Shown here: in pieces, positions 23,201 through 35,289 of the stretch
Position numbering within the stretch: the stretch's first letter is position 1
Layout of the letters: each line of letters begins with the position of its first letter
Origin: Bipolaris cookei
Lineage: Eukaryota; Ascomycota; Dothideomycetes; Pleosporales; Pleosporaceae
Assembly (NCBI GenBank): GCA_002286855.1
Contig: NRSV01000013.1
Span: forward strand, 29,892-93,891
Reading direction: 5' to 3'
DNA length: 64,000 bases
Translations under genes and position numbers: made by a program
The notes under the pieces: generated by a model
The model's database searches: none
Seen by the model: only the letters and a program-made list of their open reading frames with translations
What the model was told of the DNA's origin: nothing

Positions 23201-23565
23201 TCTTTCCTGTACGGCCAGAGGAATCTTTCCTTCAAAGCCTGGAGCTGAATATGAACACCGTCTGACTGTGAAGCGGGGTTCCGTTTCTCTACCATCCTTT
23301 TGAGTTCGTACAAAACTTCTTCGCAGTCCTTCAAAGCCATATATAATTGCGAAGACGGCGTATGACTGTCGATTTCCAGTTGTTCTTTGACCTCGCGGAG
23401 CCCTTCCAGGATACCATGAAGGCCTCTGGTTTGCCTTTGAATAGCCTCAACATCGCGAGGGAAGCTCTTAAACTCGGAGCAGTACTTGTAAAGCATCTGG
23501 CAAGTCTGCAGACCAAGTGAAATTATGCCGACTGCGGTACCTGTGACTGAGAAGGGTTCTGTCAT
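20287..23565 (-). CDS. 1023-aa protein with Helo-like fungal N-terminal domain
   Basis: Five exons: 23565..22894, 22839..22261, 22213..22080, 22034..21820 and 21758..20287, totalling 3072 nt without a stop. The first about 200 residues (MTEPFSVTGTAVGIISLGLQ, then helices with alternating charged and hydrophobic runs) match the Helo-like N-terminal domain that heads many fungal STAND/NLR receptors. After it come a basic cysteine patch (SYSCHCRSKRKRK), a long region without a visible P-loop or NACHT motif, and an acidic C-terminus (DGEIDSGIDSDGESDASWPD). Such proteins are common in Pezizomycotina as NLR-related or decoy-like genes; function unknown. Exon 2 starts at the second of two adjacent AG acceptors because only that frame continues. 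Cell death or incompatibility roles are inference by family. Confidence 0.78.
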
Positions 23566-24291
23566 GTTTAGGAGGAGCGGGAAAATTTTCTAAGATACGA
23601 GCAGGCTGGGAGGAAGCATATTTAGCCGTCTTACGCAAGGCTGAAATAAGCAGGGTAGCGTAGGGAGCCAGTGTGGTTATGGCAAGTCAGTCAGCCTCGT
23701 GTTGTGGCCTTCGACACTGAGGCATTTCCATAGGATGGTTGAGATGAAACGCAAATATTGTAGCCAAAATAGTGTTCATTACCTGAGTATCTGGTCCGGA
23801 TAGACTAGTAAGCACCTTTCTGCGGATTATTACTTTTGCAATCGCGGCTAGCTGAAGATCTCGCTTCAGCATCGCTTGTTGCTCCTGTGATCCTTCATAC
23901 ATTTAATGACACCCAATTGGTATGCATGTCAGAGTTGACGGCAGGATATTAGCGACCAATTGATAAAGGTAGCGCACTTCTGTGTTGTCGCATTCGCGCC
24001 GCTCATCTATGGATCTTATCCGGTTATACGGACCTTCGTAGCTGACTTGGATTGCGTTGGATCACAGTGAGGCGATGTAGATCGACACAGGAATACAATG
24101 CAAAATATGAGCAAAGTAGACAAATAGCCTAGTGTCAGTGATCGAAAATGTTTTTGCAAACACCATGACAGGACGGAAGGCGCACTCCCTTAGCGCCTTC
24201 GCGACGCGATGCATGATTTCGCCCCACCAACACGCCGCTTCGACCGCGCATCAACCCCTCCACGACGCCAACCCAATCCCCCAACCCGACC
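23566..24291. other. Divergent intergenic region, no supported gene
   Basis: Between the leftward Helo-like gene and the rightward thymidylate kinase. A 71-codon leftward frame at 23687-23902 has no recognisable feature and is not called. Confidence 0.5.
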
Positions 24292-25099
24292 ATGGCGCGC
24301 GGCAAACTGATCGTTTTCGAGGGCTTGGATCGTGCAGGGAAATCCACGCAGTGCGAGAAGCTTGTTGCGGATTTGCAAAATGATGGCGTCAAGGTGCGGC
24401 ATATGCGGTTTCCCGGTACGTGTACGCTCTCCTAGGGGATCTCGGCAGTAGATGATTGCGAAGAAAAAGTAGCTGCGTGGAGACCAACGGGGCCGGGGGG
24501 AAATACTGATGGTGTGTTCAGACCGAACGACACCGATCGGACAGATGATTAATAGCTATCTGAGTGGGCAAAGCGACCAGGAGGATCATGTGATTCATCT
24601 CTTATTCTCTGCCAATCGATGGGAAGCAGCGTAGGCCACCAGCACCTTCCGAATGAGTTATTAAGATACTAATTACAATTGAAGCCCATCTATTCGGGTG
24701 GACCTTGCTGCTGGTACTACGGTCATCATTGACCGCTACTACTACAGCGGCTGCGTGTACTCAGCCGCCAAGCAGAACCCCAATATGAGCCTCGAGTGGT
24801 GTCGGCAACCTGATGTTGGACTCCCACGACCAGACCTGTGTCTTTTCCTCGATATTTCTGCTGATGATGCGGCAAAGCGAGGCGGCTTTGGCACGGAAAA
24901 GTACGAAAAGAAGGACATGCAGGACCGCGTGCGAGAGCTGTTCGAGACGTTGATGGAGAAGGAGGGCGAGGACTTTGTGCGCATTGACGCGGGTGCCAGT
25001 CTTGAAGAGGTGGCAGCAAAGGTCAGAGAACAGGCCGATCGGTGCATTGAGAGAGTTGCGAAAGGACAGTTGCCGCTACGAACAGTCGAGGAATGGTAA
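24292..25099 (+). CDS. CDC8: Thymidylate kinase (dTMP kinase)
   Basis: Three exons: 24292..24415, 24522..24630 and 24685..25099, totalling 648 nt and 215 aa. It phosphorylates dTMP to dTDP for DNA synthesis. P-loop GLDRAGKS at residues 11-18, the substrate-binding region FSANRWE, the DR motif in IIDRYYYSGCVYSAAKQ, and the lid-region PDLCLFLDI are all standard. Exon junctions rebuild FPDRT and EAAPSIR. The branch site TACTAAT lies 15 bp before the second acceptor. Upstream in-frame starts are possible, but the residues before 24292 are low complexity. Its stop codon is 6 bp from the stop of the convergent SLX1 gene, so the two transcripts must overlap. Confidence 0.95.
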
Positions 25100-25105
25100 A
25101 CGTAT

Positions 25106-26212
25106 TCATCCATTGTTTGACGCTGACATCTTATCGTCATCCTCGTTCACGTTCTCGACCCACGTCTCATCGAGATCTTCGTCCAACTCAGCATCCAGTT
25201 CATCGATGTCAGAGAATTCGTCGACCTCTTCTACTGCGTTGCCCTTTGCTTTCTTCGTCCGCTTTGTCTTGAACATGGCTTTGGTCTCCTCTTGGCCGTG
25301 CACCCTTAGGCTCAATTCTTTCATCATTTCAGACCATCTGAGAACGGTATGACAGCCTGGGCACGTCCCCTCAATCGGAATGAATGCGTCTTTGTTACCC
25401 TCCTCTGCAAGGAACTTTTGCGATAGACAGGTCACATGTGACACAGAATGGCAGGCCTCCATAGGACAGATCAACACCAGCGAATCCTCTGCATTCGCAT
25501 TCTTCTTGCAAACAGCACAAGCTCTCTTTTGACCATCTGCAAGCATGCTTCTTGATTTTTCGACGTACGACTTGCAGTCTTCGTATGCGAATGGAATTGC
25601 TCGTATCACGTCCGGTATGAAGTGAGTGCGCATTTCATTTTGTACGTCTGACGCGAGCTTTGGAAGCTCGGCTGGTGTTAATCTAACGGTGATGTAAGTT
25701 GGCAGCTTTGTCTTCATCTTAGAAATGTGTCTTTCCCATTGTGCGAAAACGTCGGGGGCAAAGAAACAAATGTGTAGGGGCCATCTGCTGAAACTCCCAA
25801 CCCCCAACAGATGATGCAGATTTTTCAATCGTGCCTCGAGCGACATTGGTTGCCGGGGTCTCTTAACGGGCGACGCATTCTTTTTGCCCTTGGACAACTC
25901 GTCTCGTCTTGCATCGCGTACATCTCGCTCGATGTGGCGAGTCGCGTGCGTGTTTTGCCACGCCCACTCGAACTGCAAGGCGGCCGACTTGGAGGGGAAA
26001 CCTGTGACGATGCAAGTCATTTCCCATGGCCGCTTCCCTTGCATTGAGGTTCGCTTTGCGCCGCCCTTGGTAGATCCATTGTGCTGGCCCAGGCGACGTG
26101 CCGGATTAGGCGTGCTTCCAATGTAAAAGGCCTTGCGGTTCTTGGAGCGGAGCAGGTAGCAGCAATAGAAAGCCGGAATAGGCCGACTCTCTGTTTTGAG
26201 AGTGCTGGCCAT
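25106..26212 (-). CDS. SLX1: SLX1 structure-specific endonuclease catalytic subunit
   Basis: Single exon, 368 aa. It is the catalytic partner of SLX4 in a nuclear nuclease that resolves branched DNA and Holliday junctions. The N-terminal GIY-YIG nuclease domain (residues about 14-95) carries CCYLLRS, FYIGSTPNPARRLGQHNG with the conserved Arg, and the catalytic Glu in ALQFEWAWQN. The C-terminal RING/PHD-like zinc module (about 228-300) has CAVCKKN, CPMEACHSVSHVTCL and CPGCHTVLRW. A highly acidic tail (DELDAELDEDLDE) follows. Length is typical. Convergent with thymidylate kinase. Confidence 0.95.
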   Translation of the reverse strand: MASTLKTESRPIPAFYCCYLLRSKNRKAFYIGSTPNPARRLGQHNGSTKGGAKRTSMQGKRPWEMTCIVTGFPSKSAALQFEWAWQNTHATRHIERDVRDARRDELSKGKKNASPVKRPRQPMSLEARLKNLHHLLGVGSFSRWPLHICFFAPDVFAQWERHISKMKTKLPTYITVRLTPAELPKLASDVQNEMRTHFIPDVIRAIPFAYEDCKSYVEKSRSMLADGQKRACAVCKKNANAEDSLVLICPMEACHSVSHVTCLSQKFLAEEGNKDAFIPIEGTCPGCHTVLRWSEMMKELSLRVHGQEETKAMFKTKRTKKAKGNAVEEVDEFSDIDELDAELDEDLDETWVENVNEDDDKMSASNNG

Positions 26213-27274
26213 TGGACTGCCTGGTAAAGGGTGTGAGGTCGAGGCAGAATGTTGTTGTCGATGGCATCTAGAAGCGGCAACGGCCAGTTAGGGCTGACGG
26301 GATGGTGCAGATGCGCAGCGTTGTGATTAGCGGGGCCGGGGTGGTTCCCGATGCGACAACCTTGCGCTCGGCCTTCTTACCTGTAGTGCCCATGGATCCC
26401 ACGACTGTCTGTTGCCGAAACGAGATCCTTAATGACAGCCAGTCTTGTGTCCGATACGGCTAATGAATTAATCAGTATGAACTGATGATGCTTTCAGTCT
26501 GGTTCGGCAGTTTTGAAATGGGCAGCCATGCAGCCAGCACTTTGTACGTGCCGGCTGGGACATGTTATACAATGTATCTGCCCAGCCATTGAACAGGCGT
26601 CCAGACAGGGGTGTGTGCGGGCGAGCATAGGTGTAGGAGCCGTCATGCCGTGGCCAGATGGGGGGCGTGTAGGAGGTCTGATACCATCCACCATGACCAC
26701 CGTGACCGCGGCCTTTTGATATCGCTCAAATGGACACCAGTGCCATGGATGAGCCAGCCCCAAAGACACGGGGCAGCACGGCACAGGCACCATTGGGATT
26801 TCTCACATGCGACCGATGATTGCGCACCGCCGGAATAAGCGTCGATGGATTTGAGTTCGGTACCTTGGGTGTGATAGTGCATCCGCCGCTAGCGAGGCAT
26901 AGTAGGGAACCTCTCGCACCTTTCAGCGGCCCCATCCATCCTCCTCATACCTCGCCGCTCCCCACGAGACCGCGCCACACATACGTAGCTGTCCACACCC
27001 ACGTTCGTCGCCAATAACCAGGCCTGCCGTCTTCCGGGCCTGTCATTCTACATACTATCAGTGAACTCCACGGCCCGACTTGGGTCAAAAGCGGTCGCTT
27101 GCCGCTCCAGAGCCTCCATGACTGCAGATATATCCCCCCGATAGCGCCCACCAACACCGACAAACCCAATCCCGACTGCCATCGCCTTACCCAGAAACAC
27201 TCCGTTCAGCGTCGCGAGGCCGCAGATAATCCCTACCACTTGTCCTGCCGGGTGCAACGAGTAGGGAAAGGGCC
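26213..27274. other. Divergent intergenic region between SLX1 and KDM5
   Basis: About 1.06 kb serving as promoters in both directions. Several short ORFs in all frames; none is convincing. Confidence 0.5.
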
Positions 27275-30200
27275 ATGGTCGACTTTATACCCCAAGCCGG
27301 GCCTCCCACAGGCGCTACAATGACTACCTTTCGGGTCGCCACAGACAATGGAGCGTTGGACGGAGCCACTGGAGCATCAAAGTCAAAAACGAACGGCGGC
27401 GCGACACCTGCCACGAACGGCGCGCAACCGAATGGGGCAGGCACCATCCCTTTGAGCGCGCGCAAGGCAGCGCCACTCGATCTTGCCACGGTGGAGCGCA
27501 GAGGGCATGGAGCGCCAAACAACCTGCCGCCCAAACAGAACCGTCTCTTCGGCCTGCGCGAAGCTCCTACCTATCGACCGACCACCGAGCAGTTCAAGGA
27601 CCCTGTCAAGTACATCCAGAGCATCCGCGAAGAGGCGCAGAAGTACGGCATTGTCAAGATTGTTCCGCCGGACAGCTGGAACCCAGATTTTGCAATAGAT
27701 ACAGAGGTAAGTGCACGCGCCATGCCCGACTGCGCCTATGCCCATCTTTATTGCTGTTAAAATGAATTACTTTGAGCCAAGCTGATGCGGAACAGCGCTT
27801 TCATTTTCGCACACGACGCCAGGAACTGAATTCCGTCGAGGGGGGTATGTACCAGTCAAACTTTGCCTTATTAACCCAAGTCTGATCAGGGCTAGGTACA
27901 CGTGCCAATCTGAATTATCTGGATCAGCTTGCCAAATTTCACAAGCAGCATGGCCACAGTCTCACACGCTTCCCAAGTGTGGACAAACGGCCATTGGACC
28001 TTTACAAACTCAAAAAGGCCGTTGAGAAGAGGGGTGGCTTTGAGCGTGTCTGCAAGCAGAAGAAATGGGCTGAAATAGGACGCGACCTCGGCTACAGCGG
28101 CAAGATAATGTCTTCGCTATCTACATCCCTCAAAAACTCATACCAAAAATGGCTGCACCCGTACGAAGAGTACCTACGGCTGGTGAAACCCGGTGTGCAG
28201 CAGATGCTGGAATACGAGCACGGCGGACCGTTTACACCCTCACCAGCACATTCGCCTGTGAAGAAATCGCTACAGGGCACGCCTGCAGCCAATGCTACCG
28301 AGTCACCCGCTATGAAAGCCTCAGCAGCTCTCAACGCGACTCTACACACTGAATCAGCTCCAACCCCGCCGCCCGAGCTCCCAAAGCCAGCCATGCAGTC
28401 GGGCTTTACATCAGTAAATTCCCCCGGCTTTACAGCGGTTAACGCGCATCCACCACCTAAGCCAACTACGCAGCCCTCCACTCCAAGCTCCTTTGCTGCA
28501 GTGAACGTACCAAGCAGTATGCATCGAGACGTGCTGGAGTCGCGCACTTCCACGCCGTTGCGCAACGTCGGAAGCCCAATGTTGTCAGCTGACAACACGC
28601 CTGATTTGCGGCCATCTGGTATCAGCTCGACGCCATTGTCCAATGGACATCAATTCAAGCAGCTGAAGCGCACCCTATCCCAAGATGCAGACAGCAGTGC
28701 AAATGACGATGCAGATGAGGCAAATGGCAGGCGTAGTAAAAGACTGAAGAAAGACGCTGCCCCCACTGTGGCCGGCTCTCACATGACTCAGCCTCGCCAA
28801 TCCACGCCAGGCCGATCGTTCCCTCGTGTGCGCGCCGCCGACGAGCGCCCCGGCGATCGCTGCGAAAATTGCGGTACTGATAATGACCCCTCAAACATCT
28901 TGCTATGTGACAGTTGCGACTCTGGTTATCACGGCTACTGCTTGGATCCACCAATCAAAGGAATCCCTGCTTACGACTGGCACTGCCCACGCTGTCTGGT
29001 AGGCACAGGCGAATTTGGTTTCGAAGAAGGGGGCATTTACTCGCTCAAGCAGTTCCAGGAGAAAGCGCATCAGTTCAAGCAAGGCCATTTTGCTACCAAA
29101 ATGCCCTTTGATCCAGTCACTAACGCACCAAAGCCGGTCACAGAAGACGACGTTGAACGCGAATTCTGGCATTCAGTTGCGAACGTGACAGAGACTGTTG
29201 AAGTAGAATATGGAGCAGACATCCACTCTACAACTCACGGCAGTGGATTCCCAACCATTGAAAAGAATCCACGGGACCCCTACTCTACGGACCCGTGGAA
29301 CTTGACTGTTTTGCCGTATGCGCCAGATTCGCTGTTCCGCCATATCAAGTCCGATATCTCAGGGATGACGGTGCCTTGGTTGTATGTGGGAATGGTTTTC
29401 TCAACTTTCTGTTGGCATGCCGAGGATCACTATACGTACTCTGCAAACTACCAACACTTTGGAGCTACTAAGACCTGGTACGGCGTGCCAGCCGAGGATA
29501 CCGACAAGTTTGAGCAGGCTATGCGTGAAGCAGTACCAGAGCTGTTTGAAAGTCAGCCCGATCTCTTGTTTCAACTCGTGACGCTTCTCACTCCTGAGCA
29601 ACTTTTGAAAGCTGGAGTCAAGGTTTATGCAATTGACCAACGTGCTGGCGAGTTTGTGATAACCTTCCCCGAAGCTTACCATGCTGGCTTTAACCATGGC
29701 TTCAATCTCAACGAGGCTGTGAATTTTGCGCCAAGCGACTGGGAGCCATTTGGGGAGCATGGTGTGCAGCGTCTCCAGGACTATCGACGTCAACCGTGTT
29801 TCTCCCATGATGAGTTGCTACTGGCCGCAGCCTCACGCAAGGACACAACCATCAAGACGGCCAAGTGGCTTGGTCCTGCTATGCAGCGGATGCGCGATCG
29901 GGAAATGCGCCTGCGGAGAGAATTTCTCGAAAAACATAAAGCTGCTAAAACGCACACTTGCAAAGTTGATGGCAGCAGTAACACGGATACGCCCTGTGAA
30001 CTTGACTTCATCATCGATGATGCTGACGTGCACGAGGATGAATTAATCTGTGCTTTCTGCAAGTGTTATGGCTACTTGTCTCGCTTCTATTGCCGCAACA
30101 CGAAGAAGGTCTTGTGTCTACAGCATGCTGGATGGTTTGAATGTTGTTCAGATCTCCCAGAGGCAGATCGTTACTCCGGAGCCAAGGGCCAGCATATGCT

Positions 30201-32469
30201 TATATATCGCATGCAAGAGGATACTCTGACGACGCTGGTTGAGAAGATTGTGGACAAGGCAAGCACACCCGAAGTCTGGGAGTCCAAGATGGAGAGCCTT
30301 CTTGCTGAGGGTCCACGACCGCAGCTGAAGTCCCTGCGTGCACTTTTGCATGAAGGAGAGAAGATTGACTGGGAGCTGAACGGTCTTCAAGACCTAAAAG
30401 ACTTTGTCGAAAAGTGTCAAGAAGTAGCTGACGAAGCGGTCCTGTACACAACTAGAAAGCTGCAGGCTCGCCGCAAAGCCGAACGCCCTGGTAGAGGAAG
30501 GCCCAGCAAGTCGGCCATTGCAGAGGCTGATGAGAAGGAACGCGAGTACCGCAACGTTGAGAACATTCAGAAACTTCTTAATCAGGCAAAAGATTTAGGA
30601 TTCGACAGCCCAGAGATCACCACACTCCGGGAACGCGCAGAAAGCATCGTGGAGTACCAGAACAAAGCGCGAACTGCCTTGCGTGACCGGCCTACTGAAC
30701 AGAGCATCGCACGGCTTGACGAGCTTCTCGAAGAAGGCAAGGGCTTCAATGTCGACCTGCCTGAGCTTGAATCGCTCGAAAAGGTCGTACAACAGCTAAG
30801 ATGGCTACAAGAGGCACAGGATTTCAGGGCTAAGCCGGCACCTACTCTTCAGGAAGTTAGTGATCTCATCAAAAGCGGTATCGAAGTTGGCATGCCTGAG
30901 CACCATCCCGACCTTCAGTTCCTGCAAGACAAACGCACGCAAGGCGAGTTCTGGGAGAAGAAAGCGAAAGAGCTTATGGAAGTGGAGCATGTGCACTATC
31001 AACAACTCGACGCTTTCTCTAAGCAAGCGACCAACTTGCCGGTGACGCCGGAGACACGAGCGGCTATGGATGCAATTCTCAAGAAGCAGCGAGACGCGCA
31101 GGAACTCATCATGTCTTTGTATGAGCGAAGTAAGAACCCAGACTTTACCCAGCGACCCCGGTATATGGAAGTTCGCAATGCCATGGAAGGTCTGAACGCA
31201 CTGAACTGCAAGCCAGCTGGGACCAGCGATCTTGAGAAAGAGCAAAAGCGCCATGAAGACTGGATGCGACGAGGCAAGAAACTTTTTGGCAAAGCCAATG
31301 CACCTCTTCACATTTTACATGCCCATATGAAACAAGTAGATGAGCGCAACCGGGCTTGTTTCGATCTTTCTGACCAGCCTCGGATGCCAGTGGAACCTGC
31401 TTCGCGCGAACAAAGCCCAGCAGATGGAGAAGAGGTGGATGGTTCCGGGTCGAGCCGCGATGTCTTTTGCATCTGCCGCAAACCCGAAGCTGGTATGATG
31501 ATTGAATGTGAATTGTGCCACGAATGGTGAGTTTTCAAGTAATGCTCTTGGAGGGTGTTCGCTAACAAGAACAGGTACCATGGCAAGTGCCTAAAGATTG
31601 CACGTGGAAAGGTCAAGGAGGACGACAAGTACACATGCCCAATCTGTGACTACCGCGTAAAGATTCCGCGTGATGCAACCCGACCGAAACTTGAAGACTT
31701 GCAGTTATGGCAGGACGAGCTTCAAGGACTGCCATTCCAGCCAGAAGAGGAGGAAACACTCGAGTCGCTCATTGAACATGGCACCAAATTCCGTGATTAC
31801 GTGGCGCGGTACATCAATCCTATGATGTCAAGCCCCGACGAGCTTACTACACAGCGATTCTATCTGCGGAAACTTGAGGGCGCCGAGATTCTCCTTGCGA
31901 ACGAGATCAACTTCTTCCGCCAAGAGCTGCACAGATGGGCACCCGTCGCACCCACGCCGCCACCAATCCTACAAGTATCTCTCTCAACGCGGAAGCCTCG
32001 GCCGACAAAGCAGCAAAAGCTGATGAACCAATTGGGGATAACTAACCCAGAGGATCTTCCACAGCACTTGAGGACCAAGGCACATCAGTTCAAACGCAAG
32101 GAAGGGGATGTCACCAAACCCTCGAGTCCACCACCAGGATCTGGCGAACAATCGCACACGCCACCTGGGGAACCTCGCCAAAGCCAAGGCGACAGTGAGT
32201 ACTTTAATCCGACTACCACGTCGGCATACAACAACTCTCCGACGTTTGCTACGACGGTCCCCCTCAGCTTTGGTGGAGGCTCTTCTATCGCACCAATCGA
32301 TCCAGGTCTTTTTGAGAGCTCAGGGCCGGCAGGCCCGACTAGTCCGATGCAAGATCCATTCAAGAGCTCGGTTAGTGGGCACGAGATGTTTGGTGAAGCG
32401 ATGGAGATGGGCGGTGGCCAGGCCGAGGAAGCCTTGGCCGTCACTGAAGGCAACAACTACGAGGACTAG
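27275..32469 (+). CDS. KDM5: KDM5/Lid2-type histone H3K4 demethylase (1670 aa)
   Basis: Four exons: 27275..27706, 27796..27844, 27890..31526 and 31575..32469, totalling 5013 nt. Nuclear Fe(II)/2-oxoglutarate enzyme that removes methyl groups from H3K4. Domain order: JmjN at about 96-137; ARID at about 164-260; PHD1 at about 485-531 (CENCG ... CDSCDSGYHGYC); JmjC around 640-780 with iron ligands H670 and E672 in CWHAEDH and H758 in AYHAGFNHG; C5HC2 zinc finger from about 881; a long helical PLU-1-like region; PHD2 at about 1354-1402, whose CHEWYHGKC is rebuilt across intron 3. The disordered C-terminus is Pro/Ser-rich. All catalytic residues are present. The KRRSKRLKK-type basic stretch before PHD1 may be a nuclear signal. 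Confidence 0.96.
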
Positions 32470-33029
32470 TATTCCGCTGACTAATATGTTGCTTCGTCTG
32501 GCGCAGGGCATAATTTCTTTCACGCATAATAGGGCGGCGTTTCGGCATTTCTTATCTCAGCCGTTGTACACTAAGGGTTCGTTACCGTTTTCGTATGCTT
32601 CCTCACGATGGCATCACTGCATAAGCGAAATTTTCTCTATTTGTTTATGGATATACGTGGGATATTGTAGGTGGACTTTCGGGCTGCTGTTCTGTTCGGC
32701 TGGCTGTGCTTGTTGCATGCAGATGAGGTGTTGAGGGGGTCACGACAGAGCCATGCGACCAACATACCCATAAAAGGCGCGTAGTAGACCATTTGTTGTT
32801 GTTTCCGTTTACTCTTCGTCGTTAACGAAGAATTGATAACTACCGTTCTAAAAATTGAGCGCATTGTGGTGCAAGTTGATGGGTGAGTGTAGGCGAAGTG
32901 ATGATGCGGGGATCTCGGAGGTTTGCATGGTAGCGCAACCAAACTACTGACAAAGGGCCCGTGCACGACATTTCTGATGGCGGTTCTGGTGCCATCACCA
33001 TCATTCCTGCCCTCGGACGACACACTGCA
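32470..33029. other. Intergenic between KDM5 and OXA1
   Basis: 3' UTR of KDM5 and promoter of OXA1. Nothing else seen. Confidence 0.5.
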
Positions 33030-34998
33030 ATGCTGCCAAGTAGAGTGCTGCGGGCTGCCCAAACTGCGCCCTTAGCTTCGCGACAATCATCAATACTTAG
33101 ATCGACAGCTACAAGGAAGGTGCGCACACCCAATGGTCCAATTGCTCGCTTCGTGCCATCTGCCTGCTCGCGTTCTGCCTAGCGAAGCCACACGACTTCA
33201 CACCTACAACTACTCCCTTTTCACCACTTGAGCTGCATCTTTGGCGAGCTTCTCCTTTTGAGATACTAACTGTAGCAGTTCTCATCCCTTCCCCGCACAG
33301 CTGGCCTCGCTTCACAATCATGTCGAACAAGCCCGCTCCAATCTGTACAATGGAGGAAGGGCGCAGCCGGCACTCATAATGTCATACTGAGCGCTTCGTC
33401 TGTCCGATATGCTTCATGGTACTCGCCTTGGAGCTGGGGTAGTTCCACCAAACCTGCCGACACCAGTTCCGCACTGCCCTCAAATCAAGTTCCAATTGCC
33501 GAATTCTCCCACCGTCATACAACCGAGTTTGCACAGCATGCAGAACCTGCCGTGAGCACAGCCACTCCCGAACTTGCGCCTGCAACAATTGAGAAACCCG
33601 CTGTTGTGGATGGGGTGTCGAGCTCAGCCAATACTGTTGCAGAGAATGCCTCTATCATCGGCGAACCCAAGACGCTTGACAATGTGCTTGAGAGCGATCC
33701 GATCAAAGATACACTCCCCACTGCCGAAATCGATCCCACTCGCCTTATTGATCATGCTGGACAACTGAAGGAACTAGGTTTAGACTACGGCTGGGGTATG
33801 ACTACGCTTTTTGAAAAGTGCATCGAGACTATTTACCTGCAGTCAGGCTTTGGCTGGGCTGGATCCATTCTGGTCGCTGGTGTAGTAGTGCGTGGAGCAA
33901 CCTTCTTCTTCCAGGCTCTTAGCTCAGACAAGATGGCAGCCATGGCCGCTCTAACACCTGTGACGAAGCCTCTACAGGACAAGATGGAGGCTGCCATTGC
34001 GCGGGGTGATAAGCAACAGGCAGATCTGTACAGGATGCAACAGGCTGAAATCATGAGGCCGTACGTCGGAGGCATGGCTTCCATGGGAGGTTTCATGTTT
34101 ATGCAGGCTTGGATTGGATTCTCAGCTTTCAGATTTCTGAGAGCCATGGGTGAGCTGCCTGTTCCTGGCATGGAACAAGATGGTTTCTTGTGGTTTACCG
34201 ATTTGACTTCGCGTGACCCATATTTTCTTCTGCCGGCTGCGACAACGGCCATCATGTACACTGTCTTCAAGGTATGTCTATTTCCATGGCCACGAAGAAC
34301 GGAGAGCTAACCTGTTTTCGCAGACTGGAGGTGAGACCGGTGTACAAAACGACATCGGCCAGGCTGCACAACGCCAAAAGCTATTTACTGGTCTTGCAGT
34401 TGTTCTCGGTCTGGTGACTGCCTTCCAAGCCGCAGCTCTGCAACTTTACTTCCTTGTATCTGGCATCATGGGTGGTATCACTGGTTGGATGCTGCGCCAA
34501 AACGGCTTCCGGCGCATGATTGGTATCCGCACCCTACCGAGCAAAAAGAGCAACGAGCTCTACACCAAGGTGGCACAAGGCGAGCTGAAGTTGAACGACA
34601 TCAAGGGACCTGACGGCAGGATCCGCTACCAGCCGCCCACCCCCATCCGCAAAGCCCCCACCAACCGCCGCCAAATCTCTGGCATCAACATCAAGCCCGG
34701 GGTGGCTATCCCTGCGCATCTCCAGGCTGAGGCGCCCAAGGTGGACCGTACCCGCCCCGACCGCGATGTTGATTTCGAGGAGGGTGCAGCGGGCAAGCCG
34801 ATGATGGAGAAGCTGGATTACTACAGGAGGAACTACCGACTCAGCTACATGTGGCGTAGGTTCAACGACAGCGCCGAGGCATGGACGAGGAGGATGGGCT
34901 ATGGGGGTAAGAAGATAACTGTTGAGGAGGCCAAGAGAAAGAGGAAGGCCGAGGAGTATGAGATTGAGCGTCGACGAAGATTCGAAAACAGGTCGTAA
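33030..34998 (+). CDS. OXA1: OXA1, mitochondrial inner-membrane insertase
   Basis: Three exons: 33030..33119, 33279..34271 and 34324..34998, totalling 1758 nt and 585 aa. It inserts mitochondrially encoded and some nuclear-encoded proteins into the inner membrane. Exon 1 encodes a basic, Ser/Arg-rich presequence-like start. The insertase domain runs from about 199 (YGWGMTTLFEKCIETIY) through QSGFGWAGSILVAGVVVRG, KPLQDKMEAAIARGDKQQA and later hydrophobic spans in exon 3. A basic ribosome-binding-type C-terminus (AKRKRKAEEYEIERRRRFE) follows, as in OXA1 proteins. Intron 1 has a TACTAAC branch before tandem TAG-CAG acceptors. A decoy ATG at 33320 lies out of frame. It is longer than the yeast protein because of an extended N-terminal region. 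Confidence 0.93.
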
Positions 34999-35289
34999 GG
35001 GAATGCGAGATGGCGTAGGGCAGAGAGTGAGTGTATGATACGACTGAACTTGAGGCCTGTGTTCTCAACGTAACAGACACAAGAGAGAAAAGTTCATGGA
35101 AGCTGAGGGTTGGGAAACACCATTTTGTAGTATAGTGATGTCTTTGTACAGATATTGGAATGCATGTATACTCCTGAATGACATATTTTTCTCTCTTCTT
35201 CTAAACTCAACGTCGACATTGCAATTGACTCGTGGGTATGTATATCTGTATGCACACTGCCTCGATCTGAAACCATCTTCCGCTACTGC

